A stretch of 64,000 nt of DNA from contig OY970352.1 in NCBI GenBank assembly GCA_963718105.1, forward strand, positions 1,550,001 through 1,614,000, given 5' to 3'. Positions 44,861 to 53,049 of the stretch are shown here, piece by piece. The notes under the pieces are model-generated. The model made no database searches and was not told the origin of the DNA. It saw only the letters and a list, made by a program, of their open reading frames with translations. Within the stretch, counting starts at the first letter, position 1. Each line of letters starts with the position of its first letter. Position numbers and translations under genes: made by a program. The stretch comes from DASYKT01 sp963718105. GTDB taxonomy: Bacteria; Acidobacteriota; Blastocatellia; Pyrinomonadales; Pyrinomonadaceae.

Positions 44861-45457
44861 CTAGTTAAAAGATCCGGTAAAACGTGTCTGCGCCAGCGTC
44901 ACGGCCCGGCGTAGATAGCTTATGCCCAACATCACGGCCGGGACCGTTATTGCCAGGCAGGCGTCGAAGAAGAGGACCGCATCGGCAGCGTGCCTCCAAA
45001 GCGGGTTTTCCGGGATCTGCCCTAAAAATATTACCGGGGTCGAAGCAATGGCCGCCGCTAACAACCCGATCAGATAGGTCTGCAGCAGCGGATTTTTTTT
45101 CTCCTGGCTTTCCTGGCTTTCTGAGCTTTCCGGTGAAAATTCCGCCGGACCTTTAGACATAAATAACCGCGCTAAGCGTGAGCCGAAAAAATACAGCAGG
45201 CAGTTATTAAGAAAAAATCCGGATACGATCATTACTACGTCTGTCAGACGCCACGTTTCGGGGCCAAATATCGAAGCCATAAGCATCATCGGCCAGATCG
45301 TTACGGGAAAAAAGCAAAGCGCCATGGCGATCCCGCCGGGAACGTACTTATCGCTTCCGCTGCCAAGAGTAATGACCACCAGCAGAGCGATCAGGCTGGT
45401 GTACATAGTCATCAGAAATATTCCGAATGTTCTATCAGTGGTGAATTCAATAGCCAT
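44861..45457 (-). CDS. Multi-pass membrane protein, unknown
   Basis: 198 residues from ATG 45457; the frame extends to 45541 without support. About five membrane segments: residues ~12-30, ~43-62, ~72-90, then ~127-145 and ~163-182. A Ser/Glu-rich cytoplasmic-looking loop lies between (PAEFSPESSESQESQEKK). This loop is coded by short tandem DNA repeats near 45103-45135. No family recognised. It is the most upstream gene of the minus-strand group and is divergent from the scaffold gene at 45686, so their promoters probably share the 45458-45685 gap. Confidence 0.55.
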   Translation of the reverse strand: MAIEFTTDRTFGIFLMTMYTSLIALLVVITLGSGSDKYVPGGIAMALCFFPVTIWPMMLMASIFGPETWRLTDVVMIVSGFFLNNCLLYFFGSRLARLFMSKGPAEFSPESSESQESQEKKNPLLQTYLIGLLAAAIASTPVIFLGQIPENPLWRHAADAVLFFDACLAITVPAVMLGISYLRRAVTLAQTRFTGSFN

Positions 45458-45685
45458 AAAAACACGGGGCAAAAGGCAGAGATCCGGTGAGCAAAGATCC
45501 GTCTTTAAATATAGCATTTTGCAAAGCCGCGAAGCCATCAAAATTTTTACGGGGCAAATGCCGGCCGCTGAAAGAACCGCAAAAAACGGGCGAAATCATA
45601 AAAACACAAAAATCCTGAGCCGCCGCGAAAAACGTTAAAAACCACTCTGTTCAATCGGCGCGAAAACTTTTAATCTGGTTCGTGT

Positions 45686-46246
45686 ATGAGCGAGACAAAA
45701 GCTCCGACTGCTGAAACAGAGCAGGAAGCGGAAACGGGTGCCGCCAAACCCAACATTCCCGACCTCCCGGAAAAAAACTCCGAGCCGGCGAAAACAAATC
45801 CATCGGAAACGGAATACACCGGCGAGGACACAGGCAATAAAACACGCCAAAGATTTTTCTCACAAACGGAAGTCAACCGGATAGTCAAACGCGAGATCGA
45901 ACGGGCGCTGAAAACTTCAAAACTGCCCGAACTCGAAACCGCGCAGGCCAAAGTTGCCGAGCTTGAAACGCAGCTTCGCAAACGCGAATTGCGCGAGCTG
46001 GTAGCCGACGCCGGGACAAAGGCCGGCGCACGAAATCCGCTGCTGCTGTTTCGCGCGGTCGAGGAAAAATTAGAGCTTGACGAAAAAGGCAAGCCGAAAA
46101 ACCTTGACGAAGTCATCAAAGAAGCCCGCCGCGATTATCCCGAACTGTTCGGTTCCGCAGCCAAAGGCAACGCCAACGGCGGCGCCGGACAGCACATCAA
46201 CCCGCGGCCTTCCATGAATGAATTGCTGCGCAGAAATAGAGGTTAG
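45686..46246 (+). CDS. Phage capsid scaffolding protein
   Basis: 186 residues, acidic and highly charged. A disordered Glu/Pro/Thr-rich N-terminus (1-55) precedes a long helix with coiled-coil character: FSQTEVNRIVKREIERALKTSKL, then AQAKVAELETQLRKRELRELV. The C-terminus is RPSMNELLRRNRG. Placement just before the major capsid gene and the coil-plus-basic-tail pattern match gp20/SPP1 gp11-type scaffolds, which guide prohead assembly and then leave. No protease domain is present and no separate prohead protease gene is visible in the module. No ribosome site before the ATG. Confidence 0.8.
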   Translation: MSETKAPTAETEQEAETGAAKPNIPDLPEKNSEPAKTNPSETEYTGEDTGNKTRQRFFSQTEVNRIVKREIERALKTSKLPELETAQAKVAELETQLRKRELRELVADAGTKAGARNPLLLFRAVEEKLELDEKGKPKNLDEVIKEARRDYPELFGSAAKGNANGGAGQHINPRPSMNELLRRNRG

Positions 46247-46247
46247 A

Positions 46248-46347
46248 TGTCAGAGGTTAGAGGTTAGAACCCCCGACCGATGAATCAAACTGACCTCTAG
46301 CCCCTAATCTCTAAGAACTTTACTCAATTAAAAGGACCCACAAACTC
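46248..46347. repeat. Intergenic palindrome (family L)
   Basis: TAGATGTCAGAGGTTAGAGGTTAGAAC faces TGACCTCTAGCCCCTAATCTCTAA. It fills the gap between scaffold and capsid genes. Confidence 0.8.
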
Positions 46348-46349
46348 TT

Positions 46350-47282
46350 ATGCCTTACGACAATTTTATTAGCCGCAGCGATGCGGGAGCGCTGATACCG
46401 GAAGAGGTCAGCTCGCAAATTTTCCAGGACCTGCCGAAGCAAAGCGTCGCGCTTTCGCTCTTCAAGCAGGTAAAAATGTCCAGCAAACAGCAAAAAATGC
46501 CGGTACTTTCAGTGCTGCCCACAGCCTATTTCGTCAATGGCGACACGGGGATAAAACAAACCACCGAGGTCAACTGGGCGGACAAACATCTCGAAGCCGA
46601 AGAGGTGGCCTGCATCGTTCCGATCCCGGAAGCGGTGCTGGACGATTCGGCCTTTGACGTCTGGGAAGAGATCAAGCCGCGCGTGGTCGAAGCCATCGGG
46701 CGCACGATCGATGCCGCGGTGCTTTTCGGCACCAACAAACCGGCGAGCTGGGCGACGTCTATCTTTGACGCCGCGACCGCTGCCGGCAACACTTTTGATT
46801 CGGGCAGCGTGTCCGGGCAAAAGATCGACGTGGACGTATCCAAAGCGATGGAATCGGTCGAGGCCGACGGTTTTATGGTCAATGGTTTTGCCGCCAGCGT
46901 GACGCTGAAATCGGCTTTCCGATCCTTGCGCACCACCGAAGGTTTGCCGATCCTGCAGCCGAGCCTGCAAGTCGGTTCGCCGGACGCGCTTTATAACGAA
47001 CGCATTTACTATGTGACGAACGGCGCGTGGGACGCTTCGAAAGCGCTGCTCATCGCCGGCGACTGGACACAGGGGATCATCGGCGTGCGCCAGGACATCA
47101 CCTACAAACTGCTCGACCAGGCAGTGATCACCGACAACACCAACGCGATCATCTACAACCTCGCCCAGCAGGATATGGTTGCGCTGCGCGTGGTCATGCG
47201 CCTCGGTTTCCAGGTGCCGAATCCCGTCAATCCTCTGAACGCGGGCTCCAACCGCTATCCCTTCGCGGTACTCGCGCCGTAA
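46350..47282 (+). CDS. Major capsid protein, HK97 fold
   Basis: 310 residues. The start MPYDNFISRSDAGALIPEEVSSQIF leads to the long-helix/E-loop region (QQKMPVLSVLPTAYFVNGDTG...VNWADKHLEAEEVACIVPIPEAVLDDS), the most typical Phage_capsid family block. The A and P domains include EAIGRTIDAAVLFGTN and a final TDNTNAIIYNLAQQDMVALRVVMRLGF. This protein forms the icosahedral shell. No N-terminal delta domain of HK97 length is seen, consistent with a separate scaffold gene upstream. AAGGA stands about 13 nt before the ATG, one of the few possible ribosome sites in the module. Confidence 0.92.
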   Translation: MPYDNFISRSDAGALIPEEVSSQIFQDLPKQSVALSLFKQVKMSSKQQKMPVLSVLPTAYFVNGDTGIKQTTEVNWADKHLEAEEVACIVPIPEAVLDDSAFDVWEEIKPRVVEAIGRTIDAAVLFGTNKPASWATSIFDAATAAGNTFDSGSVSGQKIDVDVSKAMESVEADGFMVNGFAASVTLKSAFRSLRTTEGLPILQPSLQVGSPDALYNERIYYVTNGAWDASKALLIAGDWTQGIIGVRQDITYKLLDQAVITDNTNAIIYNLAQQDMVALRVVMRLGFQVPNPVNPLNAGSNRYPFAVLAP

Positions 47283-47289
47283 TAAGTAA

Positions 47290-47424
47290 ATAAAATGGAG
47301 CGCCGAATTTATTCGGCAGGCTTGCGCCGCAAGCCAACACCGCCAAAAAAGCCGGCGCTCCAAAAATATGCCGAATAAATTCGGCGTTCCAAATACATGC
47401 CGAATGAATTCGGCGCTCCCAGAA
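47290..47424. repeat. Intergenic repeats (family M)
   Basis: Two or three units of the form GGAGCGCCGAATTTATTCGGC and GCCGAATAAATTCGGCGTTCC, each a small palindrome around GAATTTATTC or GAATAAATTC. They fill the gap after the capsid gene and end next to the start of the fibre gene. Confidence 0.8.
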
Positions 47425-47426
47425 AA

Positions 47427-49355
47427 ATGAATCGAAATATCACAGGCACGATCAGAAAAACAGACGGCGCGGTTTGGGCCGGGGCGGCGGTCGAATTCGA
47501 ACTCGAACGTTCGAGTTATGACGACAGCGCGCAATATCCCATGCACGTTGTCCGGGCCGTGGCGGATGAGAACGGCGAGATCGCGTTGACGCTTTGGATC
47601 AACGAAGAAGCGCTGCGGCCTTCGCGCTACATCTGTACCATGCCGGACGGCTGCCAGTTTCGATTTACCCTGCCGGAAGGCGTGGGCGATGCCGATCTGG
47701 CTGTGCTGCGCGAAAGCGCCATCGAAGAAGATTCGCCCACGCAAAGTACGCTGGTCGCATTTTTGCCCGCCGTGCGCAATGTCGCGCAAGAGGTAGTCGA
47801 TGAATCGTTGGTTGCCGTCAACGCGGCGATCGACGCCAAGGCAGATCAAACCGCGCTTAATGAAACCAACGCTACGGTCGATCAGCTTATCGACGATGTC
47901 GAGGTACTTTCTGGCAGGGTCGATACCAAGGCCGAGCAAACGGCGCTCAATTTTACTAACTCGGACCTGGCGGCGCTGCACGTCGAGGTTGAGGGCAAAG
48001 CCGAGCAGCTCGCGCTCGACACGACCAATGCAAATGTCAGTGATCTTGCGGACAGCCTCTTTTCAGCCAACTCAAGCATCCTTTCTTTATCGAACGGATT
48101 GACGGCGGCCAACACCGCGATCGCCACGAAAGCAGATCAGAGCGCGCTCAACACGACGAACGCAAATGTCACGACGGTTACGAACGGTTTGACGGCCGCC
48201 AACACGGCTATCGCGGCGGCCAACACCGCCATCGCGACAAAAGCAAATCAAAGCTCACTCGATACGACTAATACTGATCTTAATAATCTTGTGCTCGAGG
48301 TAGATACCAAGGCCAAGCAGATCTCGCTTGATGCCACCGACGCCAATGTGGCGCAGCTCACGGGCGACCTGGACGCGCTGCAGATCGAGGTGGACGACAA
48401 GGCTTCGCAGGCGGATCTGGGCATCACGAATTTGAACGTGGCGACGCTCGATACGGAACTCGGCACTACCAATTCGAACCTGGCGGCTGCCAACACCGCC
48501 ATCGCGGCAGCCAATACCGCTATCGCGACTAAGGCGAATCAAAGCTCGCTCAATACGACCAACGCCAATGTCACGACGCTTACCGACGGGCTGGCGACGG
48601 CAAATGCCGATATCGCTACCCGGGCGCGGCAGACGGCGCTCAACACCACCAATTCAAATGTGACGGCGCTCTCGGCAGTGGTCGATACCAAGGCTTCGGA
48701 GATGGCGCTAAATGCCGCGATCACGAATCTGGAAGATGCCATCACCGCGGCACAGACTACGCTGGAAACTTTGATAGACCAAAAAGCCGACCTCGCCCAC
48801 ATTCACGAAGCGAGTGACATTCATGGCGATACGGAAAATGCGGTCGGATATTTTAATTCAAGCGGAGACCTGACCGGCTCAGACCAATTCGTCTTTGCCG
48901 GCGGAATGCTCGGCCTCGGAACGGCCGATCCGGAATACACCGTTGATCTGCGGCATCCGAATGCGGACGGCGGAAACCAGTCGCGGGTCACGATGATACT
49001 AAATAGCCCCGGGCCGATCATTCAAATGAACGCCGACCCGAGTTCGCCTTCGCCGGCCACGATAAATATGGATGGCGGCGGCGGAATGGTGAACACGATC
49101 GATTCGGATTCGCTGGGAATTTTGGGGCTCGGCACCGAAGGCCTGACGCCCGCGATACTTTTTCGGACCGTCAACGGGCAGTTGTCATTTTTCGGTATTA
49201 AAACAGGCTTTGACGAACCGAATATCCACGATTTCGAAAACGGCACCTTTGGCTTCTACCTGCAAACCAGTTTTATCGTCGGCGGCGACCCCAACGACGA
49301 TACCTTGTATTTCGTGGTCTACAACCATTTTTTCAAAACGATCATGTTTAAATGA
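47427..49355 (+). CDS. Fibre-like protein with ten coiled-coil repeats, probable head fibre
   Basis: 642 residues from ATG 47427. Residues 1-~95 resemble a beta-sandwich (NITGTIRKTDGAVWAGAAVEF...). From ~125 to ~460 about ten units of the form TKADQTALNTTNANVTTL occur at 24-42 residue spacing, a trimeric-fibre type coiled coil. A C-terminal part (~470-642) starts HIHEASDIHGDTENAVGYF and has GLGTADPEYTVDLR, as in fibre-tip domains. Fibres give adsorption or surface attachment. Because it sits between the capsid and connector genes rather than in the tail end, I favour a head fibre. There is no ribosome site; the repeats may make this gene prone to length change. Confidence 0.7.
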   Translation: MNRNITGTIRKTDGAVWAGAAVEFELERSSYDDSAQYPMHVVRAVADENGEIALTLWINEEALRPSRYICTMPDGCQFRFTLPEGVGDADLAVLRESAIEEDSPTQSTLVAFLPAVRNVAQEVVDESLVAVNAAIDAKADQTALNETNATVDQLIDDVEVLSGRVDTKAEQTALNFTNSDLAALHVEVEGKAEQLALDTTNANVSDLADSLFSANSSILSLSNGLTAANTAIATKADQSALNTTNANVTTVTNGLTAANTAIAAANTAIATKANQSSLDTTNTDLNNLVLEVDTKAKQISLDATDANVAQLTGDLDALQIEVDDKASQADLGITNLNVATLDTELGTTNSNLAAANTAIAAANTAIATKANQSSLNTTNANVTTLTDGLATANADIATRARQTALNTTNSNVTALSAVVDTKASEMALNAAITNLEDAITAAQTTLETLIDQKADLAHIHEASDIHGDTENAVGYFNSSGDLTGSDQFVFAGGMLGLGTADPEYTVDLRHPNADGGNQSRVTMILNSPGPIIQMNADPSSPSPATINMDGGGGMVNTIDSDSLGILGLGTEGLTPAILFRTVNGQLSFFGIKTGFDEPNIHDFENGTFGFYLQTSFIVGGDPNDDTLYFVVYNHFFKTIMFK

Positions 49356-49376
49356 TCCCCGCGGGGAACGATCCTT

Positions 49377-49874
49377 ATGCAAACTATAAATACGGTCCAA
49401 CAATTGCGCGACACTTTCAACGTCGTCCCGGAGATCAGCAACCAGCGCCTTTCATTTTGCCTGCTGGCGGCGCGGCGGACGCTGCGAAACTGGACGGGGC
49501 CGGAAGCTTTTGACGACGCGCTGCTGGAAGAACCGGTGGGCGCCGAGCGCGCCGACGCGCTCAGGTCCGCCGAAGCCAACTTGGCGATCTATCATTTGCT
49601 GCTTAACACCGGCGCGCGCATCCGCCCGTTCGGCGTGGTGACGACGGAACAGGACGCGGCTTCATCGGTCGCGGACGGCGCGGTGCTGCAATACCTGCCG
49701 CCCACCGAGCTGCAGCAATTGCGCAAACAATTTTTTGACACGGCCGCCGAACACGCCGAGCCTTACCGCCAGCAAAACCAATCGCGCGGCGCACTGACCA
49801 TGCAGCTTCGCCCGGCCCATTTGACCCATTTGAATTGCGATGTTTTCGATAACTGCGATACCACTAGCGATTGA
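49377..49874 (+). CDS. Head-tail connector (adaptor) protein
   Basis: 165 residues, mostly helical: RLSFCLLAARRTLRNWTGPEAFDDALLEEPVGAERADALRSAEANLAIYHLLLN, then PPTELQQLRKQFFDTAAEHAEPY. This helical pattern and the location after the capsid gene match head completion/adaptor proteins that bind under the portal. It starts 21 nt after the fibre gene, next to the short palindrome CCCCGCGGGG. The last ~25 residues (LRPAHLTHLNCDVFDNCDTTSD) are less typical. Neck role by position. Confidence 0.7.
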   Translation: MQTINTVQQLRDTFNVVPEISNQRLSFCLLAARRTLRNWTGPEAFDDALLEEPVGAERADALRSAEANLAIYHLLLNTGARIRPFGVVTTEQDAASSVADGAVLQYLPPTELQQLRKQFFDTAAEHAEPYRQQNQSRGALTMQLRPAHLTHLNCDVFDNCDTTSD

Positions 49875-50049
49875 ACAGCTAAATTCCGAGCTTGTACTGA
49901 TGCTCGAAAGCGCGGCGAAAGAAGCTCCCGGCGACGATCAGGCAACACGCGAGATCGAGATGATGCCGGAATGGAACGCAGACTTTAGTCTGCACGGCGT
50001 ATGGAGCGCGGGCATCCTGCCCGCAGCGGACTTAAGCGTCCGAACTTAG
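49840..50049 (+). CDS. Small neck-region ORF whose end is repeat-derived
   Basis: 69 codons, overlapping the adaptor gene by 35 nt. The first ~41 residues (MFSITAIPLAIEQLNSELVL...EAPGDDQATREIEMM) look protein-like. From residue ~42 the frame enters a palindromic block (GGAACGCAGACTTTAGTCTG...) and codes repeat-type residues (WSAGILPAADL). The most likely explanation is an original small neck gene whose 3' end was replaced or truncated by repeat insertion. It might no longer function. Confidence 0.4.
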   Translation: MFSITAIPLAIEQLNSELVLMLESAAKEAPGDDQATREIEMMPEWNADFSLHGVWSAGILPAADLSVRT

Positions 50050-50130
50050 TTCGAATCGGCGATTTCGTAATTGAAAAGTTTTAGCTTGCCGCCGGCAAGC
50101 TTTGCGGGCAGGATGCCCGCGCTCCATAAG
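49970..50130. repeat. Palindrome block (family G)
   Basis: CAGACTTTAGTCTG, GCGCGGGCATCCTGCCCGC, CGGACTTAAGCGTCCG, GAACTTAGTTC, and a second GCGGGCAGGATGCCCGCGC at 50105-50123. The related stem at 34730-34757 precedes the portal gene. Confidence 0.8.
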
Positions 50131-50134
50131 AATT

Positions 50135-50563
50135 ATGATCGAAGAAAGCGTCTACCAAACCTTAAAGAATGCGATCGAGACCGCGGCGGTGGATTCACCG
50201 CTGCTCGGGGCCGAGGTTTATTCCACCGAATTTGAGCGCATCAACGCCGGCTACGGTTTCCAGGTCGGCGACGTGGAATGCGAATTTGCTCCCCGGATCA
50301 ACGGCGACATCGACGAATACAACGCCGCGATGAATTTGAAAACCTTTGTCCGCGTCGGCGAGGTAACGCCGGAAAAACTGGTGCAGTCACGCACGCAGTT
50401 GGCAAACCTGATGCGCGCCGCGGTAAAGATCTTTCAGGATGATCCCAATCTCGGCAATACCGTCTGCGATATCCACGTAGAGGCGGGAAAACGAGGCTGG
50501 GGTAAGGTCGAATCCATCAGATACGCGGTGGGGATCATCGCTTTGAAAATTAACGAAAGATGA
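50135..50563 (+). CDS. Tail terminator/completion-like protein
   Basis: 142 residues from ATG 50135; an upstream ATG (50102) lies in a palindrome. The fold pattern is alpha/beta: MIEESVYQTLKNAIETAAVDS, VECEFAPRINGDIDEY, NLKTFVRVGEVTPEKLVQSRTQLANLMRAAV, then RYAVGIIALKI. Position between adaptor and tail tube genes suits the protein that caps the tail and joins it to the head. No ribosome site. Assigned by context and size; family match not certain. Confidence 0.55.
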   Translation: MIEESVYQTLKNAIETAAVDSPLLGAEVYSTEFERINAGYGFQVGDVECEFAPRINGDIDEYNAAMNLKTFVRVGEVTPEKLVQSRTQLANLMRAAVKIFQDDPNLGNTVCDIHVEAGKRGWGKVESIRYAVGIIALKINER

Positions 50564-50565
50564 AA

Positions 50566-50702
50566 TAACCACAGAGATCACAGAGATCACAGAGATCGCA
50601 GAGAGAGAAGAAAAGGGAAACAGAAACAGAAAAAATAGGAAATTAAAACAGATCAGCTTCTTAAATTCTCTGTGAACTCTGTGTCCTCTGTGGTGAATAA
50701 AA
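50566..50702. repeat. Intergenic palindrome (family K)
   Basis: AACCACAGAGATCACAGAGATC and AACTCTGTGTCCTCTGTGGT face each other around an A-rich loop. It fills the gap and ends beside the next start codon. Confidence 0.85.
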
Positions 50703-50704
50703 AC

Positions 50705-50935
50705 ATGCCAAAAATAAAACTTAAACCAAACCTGCACGGCGTCGAGGTCGGCATCGGCAATGCCGTAAATCTAAAACTTTCTCCCGGTGAGACCGTCGAA
50801 GTAGCCGAAGAGCTGCTTACCGAACTGCTCAGCCTGGGGCATTTTGAAATAGCGCAAGAAAAGAAAACAGATATTAGCAGCGGCGAAGAGAAAAAAACGG
50901 AAGCCGGCAGCCAAAGTTCGAAAGCCGACAGCTAA
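50705..50935 (+). CDS. Small tail-region protein (76 aa)
   Basis: ATG 50705 follows the family K palindrome. Residues ~1-50 are ordered-looking (PKIKLKPNLHGVEVGIGNAVNLKLSPGETVEVAEELLTELLSLGHFEI), similar to small beta proteins often found just before phage tail-tube genes. The rest is a charged Ser/Lys/Glu tail. Its role is unknown. The gene ends 82 nt before the tube gene. Confidence 0.5.
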   Translation: MPKIKLKPNLHGVEVGIGNAVNLKLSPGETVEVAEELLTELLSLGHFEIAQEKKTDISSGEEKKTEAGSQSSKADS

Positions 50936-51017
50936 TAGCTTTTAGCTGATAGCCGGTATGAAAAATTCTCCAGCACCGCTGGCCACTATTCATTGATCTT
51001 GAGAGGAACTAAAATAA

Positions 51018-52142
51018 ATGTCTATCGTCCACAATAATCAGCGCCGCTATGCCATCAGCCGCATCGCGCAAACAGATTATTCCACCGCCACTGTCCCCAA
51101 TACCGGCCCGACCTTTAACCTGCAGCAGATGCTGCTAAAAGACACGCCCGGCCAGAACTTCGCCAACTACAGCGTGCGCGTACAGAATAACCAGGGCTAT
51201 TCCACCGGCTCCGATTTCGCCAGCGAACAGTGGCTGACCGCGCACGACGTCGACCGCCAGGGAATGGATTTTGACGTCTGCAGCGAGACCATCGGCCGGC
51301 TGCTTTTTTATGCGATGGGTTCGGTGACGACCAGCATCATATCGCTCGGCACGGTGTTTAGCCACGCCTTTAAACCGCAGGACCCGACCACCGCTGCCGG
51401 GCGGCAGCTTCCGGCTTTTACCTATCTCGAACAGATCGGCAGTGAGCACGATGTGCTTTATCCGTCGTGCGTGATCGATACGCTTTCGATCAGCGGCGAC
51501 AGCCTCAACCGCCTGATGGGCTCGTGCACTTTTCGCGGCAGCGGCAAGCGCGTCTCGCCGACGGACGGTGGAGTCGCGACAAATTTCGCTTCCAAAGTGG
51601 CCCTCGTGTCCAACCTGAATTATTTTTACAACACGCAGGTGGCGATCAACTTTAATCCGGTTTCCACCGGCAGCGCGCTTAATTACACCTGCGATTACGA
51701 TAATTTCTCGTTCACCATTCGCAACGGCCTTAATCCGGACGGCGGCTACCGCGCGGGCTGCGGCAAATACCAGATCGATAACGATTCCACCAGCGGCGCG
51801 ATCCGCTCGGAAATGCTTTTTGGCCAGCGAGAGATCGACCTGAGCTTTACCGTGCGCATGAATACGAGCAGTAAAGAATATGCCTACCTGCAAAGCCAAA
51901 AACTGCTGACCGGCAGCATCACCATCACCGGCGGAAGCATCTCCGGCGGCGCCGGCGCGAAACACACGCTGACCATTGCTTTCGACCGGGCGGCGATGGA
52001 ATCGGCCGTTATCGGCGCCGAAGCTGACAATATCGTTACCTTGCAGATCAGCCTGCAGCCGCTGGTCTTAAATACCACGACCGCCCCTTTTAAGGTTGTG
52101 GATGTCACCCTGCAAAACGGAATAAGCAGCCTCCTGACCTAG
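51018..52142 (+). CDS. Major tail (tube) protein
   Basis: 374 residues. GAGG lies 11 nt before the ATG. The protein is beta-rich throughout, with FKPQDPTTAAGRQLPAFTYLEQIG, DTLSISGDSLNRLMGSCTFRGSG and a second similar half (EMLFGQREIDLSFTVRMNTSSKEYAYL...GAGAKHTLTIAFDRAAMES). This double-barrel pattern and position before the chaperone/tape-measure genes fit the large tail-tube proteins of long-tailed phages. It is longer than the ~200 residues of a plain tube protein, so an extra domain may decorate the tail. Confidence 0.75.
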   Translation: MSIVHNNQRRYAISRIAQTDYSTATVPNTGPTFNLQQMLLKDTPGQNFANYSVRVQNNQGYSTGSDFASEQWLTAHDVDRQGMDFDVCSETIGRLLFYAMGSVTTSIISLGTVFSHAFKPQDPTTAAGRQLPAFTYLEQIGSEHDVLYPSCVIDTLSISGDSLNRLMGSCTFRGSGKRVSPTDGGVATNFASKVALVSNLNYFYNTQVAINFNPVSTGSALNYTCDYDNFSFTIRNGLNPDGGYRAGCGKYQIDNDSTSGAIRSEMLFGQREIDLSFTVRMNTSSKEYAYLQSQKLLTGSITITGGSISGGAGAKHTLTIAFDRAAMESAVIGAEADNIVTLQISLQPLVLNTTTAPFKVVDVTLQNGISSLLT

Positions 52143-52275
52143 GATTTGCGATTTTGGATTTTGGATTTTGGAAAGAAGTCAGTACCGGGAACGCAGTGAC
52201 CGGCTTCCGGAAAATTTCACATTCCAAAATCCAAAATCCAAAATCCAAAATCCAAAATCCAAAATCCAAAATTTT
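52142..52275. repeat. Family O direct repeats with half a family B arm
   Basis: GGATTTTGGATTTTGG faces about six tandem AAAATCC units (52224-52270). Between them lies the half element CAGTACCGGGAACGCAGTGACCGG (52180-52204). No gene. Confidence 0.85.
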
Positions 52276-52279
52276 ATTT

Positions 52280-53014
52280 ATGTCACTTGAAAATATAAAG
52301 AATTATGATGCCGATCAGAGCCAGGAGATCCCGCTGTTGGTGGAAACCGAGGCGGGAGAGGCAAAGGTCGCGCATGTGATCGCGCCGCTGACGGATAAAC
52401 TCCTGCATGAATTTGACGAAGCGCGGCAGGTGGCGGTGGTCGGCGACAGCCGGCAAACGGGCACTGAAACCCACACCGCAACGGCCGCCGTCAAACTCTG
52501 GGAACAGGCTTGCCTGACCGTGCGCGGCTATGGCGACTCGGACGATGACCTGCCCGAAGACTGGCGCGAACTCGTGCCGGTCGAAGACAAGATCGCCGTG
52601 ATGGACCACGTGTTGACCTGCGTGGCGCTGGAAAAAGGCGAAAGGGAATCGGGTGACGGCCAGGGGGGCCCTGCACGTGCTGTATGGGGAGCGGACCGCT
52701 CGCGCTCCGTCCGGACCGAAAGTTATTTTAACGACGAGATAGTCCTCACCTCTCACATCCTGCGCGCCAAAACCGCGCAGGACTATGCCGAATACGAACG
52801 GATCAACCGTTTGATGTTCGAAAACCAGCGCTCCGGCCTGCGCAAAAAGTCGGAGCGCCTGGCGGTTTTTCCCGCAACCATGCGCGGCAAAGCGGCGCTT
52901 TATGACAAGGTCGCGATCTCTTCATCCGGATATGCGGAGCGGATCCCGCTGCATCACAAAGCAGTGGTCATTGACGCCTACTTTGCCGCCAAAGCCGATA
53001 CCGAAAAAAAGTAA
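52280..53014 (+). CDS. Tail assembly chaperone, short (G-type) product
   Basis: 244 residues from ATG 52280; the longer frame from 52154 codes a repeat. The protein is mainly helical, with IPLLVETEAGEAKVAHVIAPLTDKLLHEFDEAR at the start. It lies directly before the tape measure, like lambda gpG. The final codons GAA AAA AAG TAA hold the slippery heptamer A-AAA-AAG (53005-53011) in the right phase. A -1 shift there extends the protein by 135 residues to 53418. Normal reading stops at 53014. The two products coat the tape measure during tail assembly. Confidence 0.75.
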   Translation: MSLENIKNYDADQSQEIPLLVETEAGEAKVAHVIAPLTDKLLHEFDEARQVAVVGDSRQTGTETHTATAAVKLWEQACLTVRGYGDSDDDLPEDWRELVPVEDKIAVMDHVLTCVALEKGERESGDGQGGPARAVWGADRSRSVRTESYFNDEIVLTSHILRAKTAQDYAEYERINRLMFENQRSGLRKKSERLAVFPATMRGKAALYDKVAISSSGYAERIPLHHKAVVIDAYFAAKADTEKK

Positions 53015-53049
53015 CGCTCGCCGCCGAACGCATTCGCGAACGGCTGGCG
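53005..53049 (+). promoter_or_regulatory. Programmed -1 ribosomal frameshift signal
   Basis: Slippery A-AAA-AAG (53005-53011) followed after 7 nt by an imperfect stem-loop: CGCC-GCCG-AA-CGC (53019-53031), loop ATTC, GCG-AA-CGGC-T-GGCG (53036-53049). The zero-frame TAA comes right after the heptamer. Confidence 0.75.

Noticed and set aside
46509..47981. 490-codon minus-strand ORF across the capsid and fibre genes
   Set aside because: Antisense shadow of well-supported structural genes.
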